DNA from: Marasmius tenuissimus
Taxonomy: Eukaryota > Basidiomycota > Agaricomycetes > Agaricales > Marasmiaceae
Direction of reading: 5' to 3'
NCBI GenBank assembly: GCA_029532415.1
Contig: JAQOTA010000042.1
Coordinates: 806,001 to 870,000 of the forward strand
DNA length: 64,000 nt
Position 1 is the first letter of the stretch. Each line of letters opens with the position of its first letter. Of this stretch, positions 22,531 through 33,534 are shown piece after piece. The notes below the pieces were generated by a model. That model searched no databases and was not told the origin of the DNA. It saw nothing but the letters and a program-made list of their open reading frames with translations. The position numbers were made by a program, and so were the translations under genes.

Positions 22531-25500
22531 TCAACGTTTCCATCCTCTTTCCCGCTCTCTCTCCTCTCTCTCCTTTTCTGCAGCTTTTTTCTTGTCATCC
22601 CTCTTCTTTCGCTGTTGCTCCCGTACAGCCTCGGCATCCTGTTCAAACGCGGCTTTGCTGCGCTCCCGCCCCAATCTCTTCATCTCTTCCCTGCTCTTCG
22701 GGCCTTCTCCGTCCACGGAAGATACGTTGGAAGTGTCTTCAGCAGGGAAGACCTTTCCATCTCTTGCCTGCTGCAACAGAGCTGCAGCTCTGGCCCCGCT
22801 AAATGAAGGCTCGGTGCTCCCACTCCGCGCCGTCACGAAAGATGCGGTACTCCCAGCGCTCGCCTTGCGAGCAGCACTCGTTTTGGACGATCCTGCTTGG
22901 GGAGTAGGGGTTACGGAACGCCCCAGCCCAACCTCGCTATCAAACCTGGTTGCCTTGGGCGTCAACTCTCCATCCTCATCTTCCTCGCTTCCTCGCTGCC
23001 TTTTCGAGGGTGCAGAAGGTTCTCCCCCCCACGTCGCCTTTTCCTTCGCCCATCAGTCATCGCCGGTATCTTGATTGTGAGGCCAGAAGCCGTGGAACTC
23101 ACGCTGCCTTGTCGAGATGGTGGTTGATTTGGTCGATCTGGTTGTTGCGGCGTGTACAAAACCGAGGATGTAGCTCCGGTGGTCGGAGATGGGGGTCGAT
23201 CTGGTAGATGCGGCGTGGGTTGGCCTGAGGACGCAGCTGCGGTGGTCTGAGACGGAGGTTGATCTGGCTGTTGCGGCATGGATCCGGCCAAAGACGTACT
23301 CCCGGTTATCTTGGGATAGGGGATCCTTAGCCTCAGCTCGACCGGTCCCGGCGCCTTCGCTTACAGAGCTGGGCAGAGGCACGTCTCCTCCAACATTCCC
23401 ATCATCGTCATTGTCACTATCTTTATCGTCTTCGTCTTCATCGTCTCCATCGTCTCCGCTGGATGGACGCTCATCGCGACGCGGCGGTTCTCGTGGCCAA
23501 CTCAATAATTCCAGACTGCCGTCGTCCTCCCTCCTGAAGAGCTCATCCCTCCTAGGCCCATCGTTGATGACATGGCCCGCCATGTTCATCCAAAACTCTC
23601 TGTCCCCCGTCACTACACGAACGGCTCTCCTCCGTGTTGGCTGTTCCCCATCTGTGAAGTAGAATAACTCCCTGGTGGTCGTGGCTCCGGGGAAATTCCA
23701 ATAAACACGATGGTCGGGAGTAACATAAGCGTATGTTCTCTCACAGGGCCCCCTCCGGAAGAGGTTGCCATTTCGATCATACCATGCGTCACAATCGAGC
23801 TGTAGATTTCGGAAGCACCAGCATATGTTCCCATCTGGATCTCGCCAACGACTTAGCTGCCAGGGTTGGTCTCTGTCCACCGTTTCCCATAGTCGCAGCC
23901 GCACTCGCATGTCGTGTCTATCGAGAGGTATGTCGGGGACTGGTCCTGCAATATTGTGGCTGGGCATCGCCTGCATGAATGCATTCGATTGCAGCAGGTT
24001 TCCCGCCTCATCAAAGAGCCATTGTGTATTCGAATTGGGATCCATAGAGTAATAGACGATTCCGTTGGGGGTGGAGATTGCGACCCCTACAGCTAGTACT
24101 CCCCTTGCTCGTATGGTCAGGATGCCAGGAGGTCTCGAGTTGGGTGCTGGACCGGTGTTGGAAGCCCTGGGGGCACCAATATGAGGTGCGTCTTCCGTCT
24201 CGTTATTGTTGCCTTGTACATTCGGAGCTGATGCAGCCGATTTTAACTTGGATAGGACTGCAAGAAGATTGAGTATCGAATGAATGTTGAGCATGAACAT
24301 AGCGCTCTCACCGTCAACAAACGAGTCGTAGGCCTCGTGCCTGCGTGGTGGAACTTCCCCTCGCGTCGGATTGTAGAAATCCAAAGTCCATTGCGGCCCA
24401 GAGGTACTCTGTATGTAAATGTGTTGGCTGCCAATGGCCCCCTCTTGTAAAACCTCAGCTTCCCCTCTGCTGTTGATCACCACATACCACTCGCGATTAT
24501 GAGTGGGATCGCAAGCGTAGAAAAGTGGTAGCCCACCCCAGAGGTACTCATATGGTCCATTGATATCCCACGAACGACGACACTCGTCGAGCCCTGGGAA
24601 AGGCGCGTAATGGCTTCCTTGCTCATTGATCCTTGCGAAGGAAAGGAACGGCTTCCAATGGAATGGTATGGAATGCTTGGGACCTTCTCTGAGGACTGTC
24701 CCGGTTTCCTCATCGAGAAACATTTCCCAATTCTTCTTGTTGAAGCGCGCACGTACAACGTTCAACCCATCGCGATTCTTGTATCGCTCGATAGTCGATA
24801 CCCTCGTCGGACCAGGCTGATAAGCAACATCGCCCTGGCGTTGCCTCTTATGCATCCCTTCATCGCCGGGATGCTTGCCTTCGTCCTCTGCTACCTTCCT
24901 TTTGGTAGTAATCGGTGTTTGCTCATGTGTAGAGTGGCCTTGTGCGGCACGCGGACATGGACCCACACGAGCTCGAGTGGCACGCGACGGATGTGAAATT
25001 GCAGCTGGTGGAGTGGGATCTATGCCCCTAGCTCGACGTGTTAGAGTGGTATCGAGTTCGGCTAGCGACATAGGGGACGACGGGGGCGCGTTTCCGACCC
25101 GGCCACCTGTAGTACTGGCTTGAGCGGGACGTGGATCTATAATTGGGGTATTGGAAGGCGGCTTTACGTCCATGGCTTCGGAGTCTCTGGCAAGGGGAAC
25201 TAGCGCTGGAGTGGTATCGAGTTCGGCTAGCGACATGAGGGACGACTGGGGTGCGTTTTCAACCTGGTCACCTGTAGTACTAGCTTGAGCGGAGCGTAGA
25301 TCTACAACCGGTATATCGGGAGGCGGCTCTACGTCCATGGCCTCGGGGTCTTCGGCGGGGGGAGCTAGAGTGTCGTCGAGTTGAGCTGTGGAAGGTGTGG
25401 GGGATAACTGGGGTGTGACTCCGACGAATTCTATATGCCGAAGACCTTGATCATCTTGGTGCACGCAAGTGGCCTCGATATCCCCCAATGCCCCTTCGAG

Positions 25501-28500
25501 AAGAACCTTCTCGTCTTCGGCTCGTATGTACCACATCCAGCGACGGTACCGATGGATGCACAAGAAGATGGAAATACCCTTCCACACAAAGTTCAAGGGC
25601 GTGTAGTAGAAGGGCGGCGCATTCCTGCAGTATTCGAGGCCGTGGAACGGCGCTGCAACGGGTTCTTTGGTGTCGCCGAATGAGAATGGTATTGTTCGAT
25701 ACGGAATTGAGTGCAAAGGACCCTCCTTCAGGACGGTTCCGTCTTGAGTTTCCCATCGCTCCCACGCAGACGGCCCCATCCACTTCAAGCGATGAATGTA
25801 TGCATTAGATGCGTCTCTGAACACCTGCTTCTCGGGCGAGGAAGTGCTATCTAGATATACATAGGACGAGTGAGCGTTGATGCACCCAAGGTGAATCATT
25901 TCTGATTGACTCACCCACTCGAACATCATTAACCCCTTCGTCAGCAGGTGGAGGAGATTCATCAATCCAGGATTCCATACCATACGAAGGTTCCTCTTGA
26001 GTTGACATGTCCTCTCTGGGTACTTCGCTCTCCCCGTGTGCGACACTCTCTCGAGGTACGGTGCTCTCCCGAGGTGTAGTGCTGTAGCTCGGCAACTCGA
26101 GGATTGCAGAATTGTGGTCCCTGGGGTCATAGAAATCGATCTCCACCCCAGGGCCTATCCTGTCCTTGAAGTACACGTGTGTTGACCCCCACTGACCCCT
26201 ATGTATAATCTTGTGCTTGCCATTAGCCAATGACACTACCCACCACTCGTATTTGTTCGCTCGGTGGACAATGTAGAAGATGGGGTCTCCGCAATAGGTG
26301 TATTTGTATGGCCCCCAGAAGGTGTCGCTCTTTGAGCGACATCTTTCGATACTATGGAAAGGTGGTGGATAGCTATCCCCACGACGAAGGTATACCGACT
26401 TTCCCCTTCTGATGTTGAAGTGGAATGAGCCAGGAGGTCCTTCACGCAAGACCCTTGTGTTGTCTATGGCCACACACTCCCACCGGTCGGACTTGTGAAC
26501 GTGAAGCGTTCTTCCAAGTTCGTCGACATATGTCTCCAACTCTTTCCACGTACCAGTCCCCTGATTGATTGTCATCGTGTTGGGAACAACGTCGACCATA
26601 TCATGATCTCCATCACTCTCTCCATCGCCCTCCGATTCCCTTCGCGGCGCCCTCTCCGGTGTCGTTTGCGGAGTCTTCTGCCTCTTCCTAGCCTGAGGGT
26701 GGCTCGACCCGCCCGGGCCGGCGTCGCCGGTACTGCCGCTGCTAGGAGTCGTCTTCGACTTGTCTTGCCTGGCATCCTCGGCCTGGGAGGTGGGCTTCCT
26801 CTTGGTACCACGGGTCCACACGTCGTGAGGCTCAGAGTTCACAAATCTGATATCCGTGCCAGATTTTTGGTCCACGAGACGAGCCAGATTGGTACCGATC
26901 TTTCCCTCTTTCACTGTCTGGTTCGTCCCAGTACGCCAGCGTTCGAAACCCGTGTCCCAATCGGCTTCATAGAAGATCTCCTGGCCATTCAAACTGAAGC
27001 GATAAGGGCCTGCCTTCCCTTTGCCAACCCATTTGGTCCAGTCGCGTCTCAAGAAGGTCACCTCGTCGTCCTGGATCGACATAGGAGTGCTACCCATGGG
27101 ACCTTCGCTGACTATCTCCGCGTTGATCTTCCATGTCTCCCACTTTCTTAACGTATCCACTGTATACAGCACGTCCCGACCCCGACTTCTGTATGCTCTG
27201 TGATTGATGTGTTCGGGCTCGTCGAGGTACATTTCGTCGTCGTCGTCGTCCTCCCCCGCGTTTTGGGCTTCTCCACCATGAGCTTCTTCGGCAGGGGCTT
27301 CCTCAGCAGGGGCTTCTTCAGCAGGGTCCTCTCCGACAGGGAATTTTCCGGCACCTTCATTGTCAACACCATTGTCTTCTCCACGACCATGACTACCTCC
27401 TCTGCCACCACCACTGCTACGTGGACCTCCTCCTCCTCCACCTGCTCCACCACCTGCTCCACCACCACCTCCTCCTCTACCGCCTCCTCCTCCGCCTCCT
27501 CCTCCGCCTCCGCCTCTTCCACTACCACCACCGCCGCCACCGCCGCGTCTTCCTCCTCGTCCTCCTCGTCTCCCTCCTCCTCGTCCTCCTCGTCCCCCTC
27601 CTCCTCTGCCACCACGCCCACTGCTATCGCCTTCAACACCGCCATCAACACCCCCGTGTTCACCCTCGCTGCTCTCCCCATCTGAGGACTCGTCAAACTC
27701 ATGAGGGAGCTCATCACCGTCCTGCCTTCGACCCTTGCCGAATAGATTTCGTGCCAACTCCCCTACTCCCGCTGCTCGTTTACATTCACGCTGCAAGATC
27801 TTCGATGTCCGCGCTAATGGAGCCAGTCGATTGGCCTCTTTGCCTACAATGAGTTCGTATTTTTTCAAGACGATGTTGCCGTATCTTTCGGCGAAAGCCT
27901 TATCCGTGAGGCTCTTGTGGGGTGCGTCTTGAGCAATAATCTGCTCTATCGTGTCCTCGGGAGGAAGAGCGGCGAATGCGTCTTTGCTGTATAGAGCACG
28001 AGTGCGTGGGTCGAAATTATTGAAGTGGTCAACAGTGAAGAAATCGATAGGTGTACGCCCGGGTGGTGGGTAGCGCACAATCGACCTCTTCAATGGGTTT
28101 GGATGGGGTATGCGTTTATGTTCTTTGTTGCCTCGGCCAATCCTCGTTCCTTTCAGGATGCCTATCTTGGTCGTCGCCATCAATTCTTTTGCTTTGTCCG
28201 CAAACTTCCCCAAGCTGGTAACGCGTGCTTCCCTGTCCTCTCTTGTCAGATTGTAGAAGAGGCCAGGGCTGTCTGGGACAGGTTCGGTGTCGGAGACGGT
28301 GTCGGGGTGGTTAACAAGGTTCTGCAATCGCCTGGGAAAACCAAGTACACGTAATGTTTCACCCCTCGAGTCCGCACGCTTGGTGAAGCACAGAGTGAGT
28401 TTTCTGTGTGTGAAGTCCTTGTCTATCCACTTACCTCTTTACGCCTGTGCCAAGCCACGTCCAGCTCCTGCTGCTTTTCAGTGGTGCCGGGGTTGCGTTT

Positions 28501-29313
28501 CTCGGTGTCGTGCCGCTTCTTCAGATAGTAGAAGACGTAGTGGCGGTAGAGCAAGCTCATGACCTGCTCGTTCTTCACCCACTTCTCCATGATAGCCCAT
28601 TGTCGATAATATCCGGCATTGTAGCATGCGATGAACGAGCGAATGATGAGGTTTTCATGAACCTGATTCCATTCAGATTGGGCATCGCTGGAGAGGTCTG
28701 GGAGGAAGCGGTTCAGCCCCGTCATTGTCATCATTCTGCAAATTATCTTGTACGCAGCCTCCTCCACCTTCGACATCTCAAGGTTCTTGTATCCGTGCGC
28801 TGACATATACGCCCTGAACTCCACCACATACTTGTTCATCGCCGCCGAGGCTTCTTCGTATATCGAGCTATCGTCAAGGTATGAGCGGAGCCTCTCCACG
28901 TTCTTCCACATCATTGCTTTCTGCTCCTCCGTAGGCTGGTCAGGGAGATCATAAACGCTCATCAACTTGAGCATTATTGCGATGTGTGTGTAAAGGGCAA
29001 ACTTTTGGAGCCGATGAGTACAAGCCTGAAACATGCACCAGCAACTCACCTTTGTTGGCGTTATTCCCTTCCACCTCTCGAAGTCCTGTTTGAGTAACTG
29101 CCATGGACGCCGCTTCTTTCCCGAAGACTCATCCTGGTTGGATGAAGCCGGCGGTGGGGGTGGGGGCGGTGGTGCGGTGTTTGGGTTATTTTCGTTCGTC
29201 AAAGGATTGGAGGGGGTAGGATCCGGAGGAACTGGAGGTGGAGGTGGAGGCGGAGGAGCAGTATTTGGAGGTTGATTACTGGATGGAGGAATAGAGCTGG
29301 ATTCGCCAGCCAT
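22531..29313 (-). CDS. Very large repeat protein (about 2130 aa) with Gly/Arg-rich region and W..G.VL.EGP repeats
   Basis: Proposed exons: 29313-29050, 29001-28435, 28321-25915, 25850-23365, 23309-23103, 22995-22531; total 6396 nt, in frame. Introns at 25851-25914 (GTGAGT) and 23310-23364 (GTAAGC) fit well; the last intron (22996-23102) is less sure because a 7-base C run at 23024-23030 could instead be a miscounted homopolymer. Order in the protein: Pro-rich start with two runs of eight prolines, an all-helical region (residues about 90-280), basic region, a long Gly/Arg-rich block (27640-27385), PAEEA repeats, an acid run, then about eleven copies of a motif like W....D..G.VL.EGP.GS, often followed by F/Y..P.PF.G(L/I)E.CR. 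The end is Pro-rich and then a Lys/Arg/Glu coiled coil. No known domain recognised. RNA or nucleic-acid binding is only suggested by RGG-like composition. Confidence 0.65.
23024..23030. repeat. C7 homopolymer at a possible frame change
   Basis: On the coding (minus) strand a G7 run sits where the frame carrying the Pro-rich C-terminal part (TIKIPAMTDGRRKRRRGG) would join the frame of the final coiled coil (GEPSAPSKRQRGSEEDEDGE) if one more G were present. Splicing over it (intron 22996-23102) also restores frame. Confidence 0.5.
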
Positions 29314-29319
29314 TATACG

Positions 29320-30330
29320 TTCTTCGCTCTCGAGAGTTCCCTAGTGCTCAATATTGGGACGCGCTGAACAAAGAGGTGTCATAACGTGGAAACCATGTGC
29401 CCATCGTCTACGATTCGGGTTGTTCGACATGAGGCGCGAAACGTGCTTCAACCTGGCAAGCTGAGCTTGGTGTTCAATTTATTCAGCTTAAGCACTGGTA
29501 AGGAAGAGTTCTCTGTGTTTATGGGTCTTGACTTAAGCAATCTGTAGCGTGTCGTTGTCGCTGCTATAGTTCATCACAATCTTGAAAGGATTCACATAAA
29601 CGATGTTGTTTGAGGAAAGGCAGTATACTCGAATTAGTGAGTAGTAACCCTTGGCGATCTATTATTAATGCACACACACATCCCCTGAGCTCCATGTCTG
29701 CAAACGTGCCCCGCCACCTCATCTTCGTTTTCAACTATACAATCTATCTACTGTTACCCCTCCTGTTCGGCACTGTAGTTTATGTATCACTTCACTCCTC
29801 TATCACTATTTACCCTCTCCCTTGTTACTCGTATCCAAGCTCGCAACGTTACCCTGACCAGGGATTGCGCGCTTTACTAGTTCTTACCCGATAGCTTACA
29901 CTCTGCGAGTACTATCCACTCTTCTACTTTTCTTGGACACCCACGGCCTTAGTGTACCCTGTACAGGACATCCAACACATCGTCCAGTCACCAGCTGTCC
30001 TGTATAAATTCAATCCGACCATACCTCGTTCGATCAAAATGAGCGAGTGGGAGCATCCGTGTACTCTGGCATAGGCGGTCCCTCATGTTCGGACACATAA
30101 AGGATAGTTGCATCATATCTAACTTGTGAGACGTCCTTGATCATGGTAATTTTACGCCCAATCAGGACGGATACAACTTCGAATGCAGGCCTTGTTATCC
30201 TCGAGGCGATAGTCACAAGTAACATATAAATAATACTTAGAATAGTAGGAGTGACATGCAGCGTGATCTTTGTGACCAGACATCTATTTCATTTGAAACC
30301 CCGCCAACTCATACTCGCGAGGTAAAAACG
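29320..30330. other. Intergenic stretch; no gene seen
   Basis: This lies between the start of the large gene and the 3' end of the next minus-strand gene, so it should hold the promoter of the former. Only short frames are present, and no clear TATA box was picked. Confidence 0.45.
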
Positions 30331-30334
30331 TGCG

Positions 30335-30425
30335 GACAAGTCGCAGTGGACTTGTGAGAAACCGAGCGTAAACCGAGTTTACCTCGGTTCATGGTGACAA
30401 GAGCCTACTTTGCCTGCAGTGTAAG
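30335..30425 (-). repeat. Inverted copy of the ACCGAG palindrome repeat at 8366
   Basis: Reverse complement of the 8366-8450 repeat: ACCGAGCGTAAACCGAGTTT with CTTTGCCTGCAGTG at its right edge (30410-30423). See the partner entry. Confidence 0.55.
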
Positions 30426-30495
30426 CTAATACTCGTTATGCAAAACAATACAAATAGGGTTTCGTGAGAAAACGAGAGCAAGTATACGTTGTAGT

Positions 30496-32847
30496 CTACA
30501 AATCCTGAGTATCAACAAGACTCCATTCATCCGGAACGTCAGTGGGGCCTCTCGAGTTCACAATCTCGGAATTCCTCTTTTGTTGAGGCTCGGCGGAAAC
30601 GGCTGATGTCTGTTCAGTATTCTTATGTGTAGTTATTCATAAAATACTCGTACCGTTCTTCTTTGTCCAGAGTCCGAAGCCTTTGACCAGGAGAGCATGA
30701 ATCGAACACTTCTCTTCATGCACAACTTCAGATTTTGTAGGCATATCTATGAGTGAGAATGTTGATGGGGAAGCAAGTTGAGATCTCGAGGAGGACGTTT
30801 CTTCGTCACCGGAGTCTTCATCATCCGAGTCTTCAAGCTCAGTCATCCTTCTATCATGAGGATTGCCTGGGCAAGCATCAAGTTGTATTGGAGATAGAAT
30901 AAAAACAACACACACACCTCGTATCAATGCGGGATATCCGTGATTGCGAGCATATTGCTTGCCATCGGACTCGTAGCCTTTGTTGCGCAGATCTGTTTTA
31001 GCAAACTTGTACTCGTGGGGAAACCACCATGACCCGATCCACTCCCAAACTTCTAGCTCAGGTATCCCATATTTCTCCCGGTCCTTCTCTGAGATTGTAA
31101 CCTTTCCTTTCGGATCCGATGTCCAGTAGAACAGAGGATCGGGTAAGGGAACATGTACACAGTACATTCCATTGATGTGCTTGACACAGAGTGGTGAAGC
31201 AAAGAGGTAAGCAGGTGGAGATGATGTGTGGTTATGCGGAAATTTGCCGGTGAGGGAGAATCCCACTTCATCAATGAAATCTGGATATAGATAATATATA
31301 GAGGTGAATGGTCAAAAGTAAATAGTCAAAAACTTACAGATCATGCCACTGGCCATTGAGGAGTCATGCTGACTGAGATAAGCCCCCCGAAGTCGATCTT
31401 GGTCCTTCGACGGAAGGCGCAATGAGAAGCGTAGATTGATTCGAGCCTCGTGGATGTTGGACGATTGAAAGTTCACCCGTGAATATACTACATTGCTCAG
31501 TAAACTATTGGATGAGGAGATGGATGTGGGCACACCTTTTCCAGAGCAACTTGCCTTGATGTTGTGGCTGCGTGACTCAAAGTGCCATTCAGGAGCCGGA
31601 GTGGAAGGGAAGTGAACAAGAACATCTCTTCCCCACTTGACAACGGCGCCAAATGTCAGGAGGCCGTGTGGTGCATACTTTGACAGGTCATTTCTCCACG
31701 TTTTCCCCAAGGACACAGCACAGCTCAACAGGCTACCGAAAGTTCGTTCGAAATAGGTGGTGATGTCATCAACATCGAGTTGGGGACGAGTTCCTTGGGG
31801 AAGTGGGGTGAGTGAGGAGTCGGAATTGTAATACTGCCATTCCTCGACGGAGGTGGAAGCCGGGTCGTAGAGCCAAGATCCTGCGTTGAGATCGAATGTC
31901 CAGTCGGACAAGTCGTCCAAAACCTGGTGTGCTATATTTAGCCAGGCACCACTAAACACAGCCAACTCACCGGAACTGCCAGAGACTCATCGGCACGGAG
32001 GGCTTGGATTGCGACGTCCTGGAGATACTGTCAGTAGGGGATAGATAGAAGAGTGATAGCGGTACGTGTGTATAATTGAGGTAGGTATAAACCAATCCAC
32101 GTTCAGGATATCGCCTAACAAGCTCCCTTCCATTGGCCAGCTCTGGAACCCAGCCCAGTCAACCAACTTCGATAATTGGTCTAGCGGAAACCATCGTACC
32201 TGCGTGCATAATAAAAGTTGGCATCTCTGACAACACCAGTCCCAACATCTGAGTCAAATGCCGTTGTCTAGACGTGATTGTCGAGATGAGGGCCAAACAA
32301 CCGTGCCAAATTGAGTACTACCTGTTAGTCGTGTACGTCTTATAGAGCTTTTTCCACAACTATATCACATCGTCACTCCAGATATTCATTGCAGAGCTCA
32401 ACGTGTACTTGCCTGACATAAAGTGGCCTTGTCTTTCTTCTCCACTGGCTCAAACTTGACAACGGTGACCATGCAATCGTAATTTGGGTAGATAGCGGCA
32501 GTATGAAAACTTTGTATAACCTCGACACGTGTTTGTTCAGGGCTTCGAAAAGGATTTGTGGGCCTCAAAATGCAAATATTCATCCGTCTCGACCACACGG
32601 GCCCCTTTGATAACAGATCGCCCTCGTAGATTTCGCGGTATCGAGTCTGCCTCGGCTGAAGTAGACATGGATTCAGCAACATATTCAGCAACAACCTATA
32701 TCGCTGACGTACCATGAGCCTGTTTTCATCTTCCTCGCATCTGCCAGTACGACATCGGTTGATTGTTGTGACGTTCCCGCCGATATGTTGAAACTGTGGG
32801 TTTCCATTGAATACAAGGCCTCGGGCGTTGGGGAAGATATTCGACAT
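30496..32847 (-). CDS. Complete nine-exon gene, basidiomycete orphan family (629 aa)
   Basis: Exons 32847-32713, 32655-32413, 32317-32200, 32142-32066, 32018-31971, 31923-31338, 31280-30918, 30866-30654 and 30602-30496 give 1890 nt with no stop. Start MSNIFPNARGLVFNGNPQFQ (a leader typical of this family), then a YP.Y..MVTVVKFEP segment, YLNYTH, DWTFDLNAGSWLYDP, YAPHGLLTFGAV, VHFPSTPAPEW, an EVGFSLTGKF strand, PLPDPLFYWTSDPKGK, YESDGKQYARNHGYP and a C-terminal DEWSLVD. This order matches a family of uncharacterised Agaricomycete proteins I know; no function is established. Intron 32318-32412 is GC-AG (CAG|GCAAGT). There is an in-frame ATG further upstream (33057), but family starts favour 32847. 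Fragments occur at 1488-1917 and 53674-54461. Confidence 0.8.
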
Positions 32848-33230
32848 GGTGGTCAAGTCAAAGGGGACCGGGAGCGGAATTGAGACATCATCTGTATATG
32901 TAAGGCCTCCAGCTGACGTTACTCCAGCCTCGTGGTATACACGATCCAGTGTTGCACATAAAACCCACCAGTGGGCAGCCTCCCGCAACACTTTCAATCT
33001 GATCCCCTCTACCTCCAGGGATATAAGACGATTTGCCTTATTCGATCCAGGTACCAAGGGAAAGGAACCGGAAAGAAGGCCTGGAGCCTGGGTATGATGA
33101 AATCGGATTAATCCGAGCTAGATTAGATGATAGATAAGGCGTTATAAGATGAGATGAGACGATAAGGACAGTACGGCCAGATTGGCTGAATATGGTAATG
33201 TTTTCGGATAGGTACAAAACACAAAATTCC

Positions 33231-33244
33231 AACCCCCCCCCCCC
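33231..33244. repeat. Poly-C run
   Basis: About 13 consecutive C; no gene effect seen. Confidence 0.9.
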
Positions 33245-33534
33245 CATTTTGCGTGACGCGCCTTCTCATCTTCATGCAAGATTGTCAAGCGGTTGTCTTC
33301 CTCAAATGATTCGACTCGACCACACTCCATTCTCAGCTTCTTTCCTACTTCTCCTCTCTGCCTTTCTCTTTGGAAAGTCCAATCGGAAGAGTGAAGATGG
33401 AGTGTCTTCACGGCTCGACGACCACTGAACGAGGAAGCCCATAAATACCCCTGTTGTTCTCTCCAACCCATCTCACCCATCTCACATTCCATACTTCCAT
33501 CTTTCACTGCTGAATTGAACAGAACACTCCCAAA

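Noticed and set aside
27148..27717. Long open frames opposite the Gly-rich block (Glu/Val-rich on one frame, Ser/Thr-rich on the plus strand)
   Set aside because: They are antisense or shifted readings of the GGN-repeat coding block of the large minus-strand gene.
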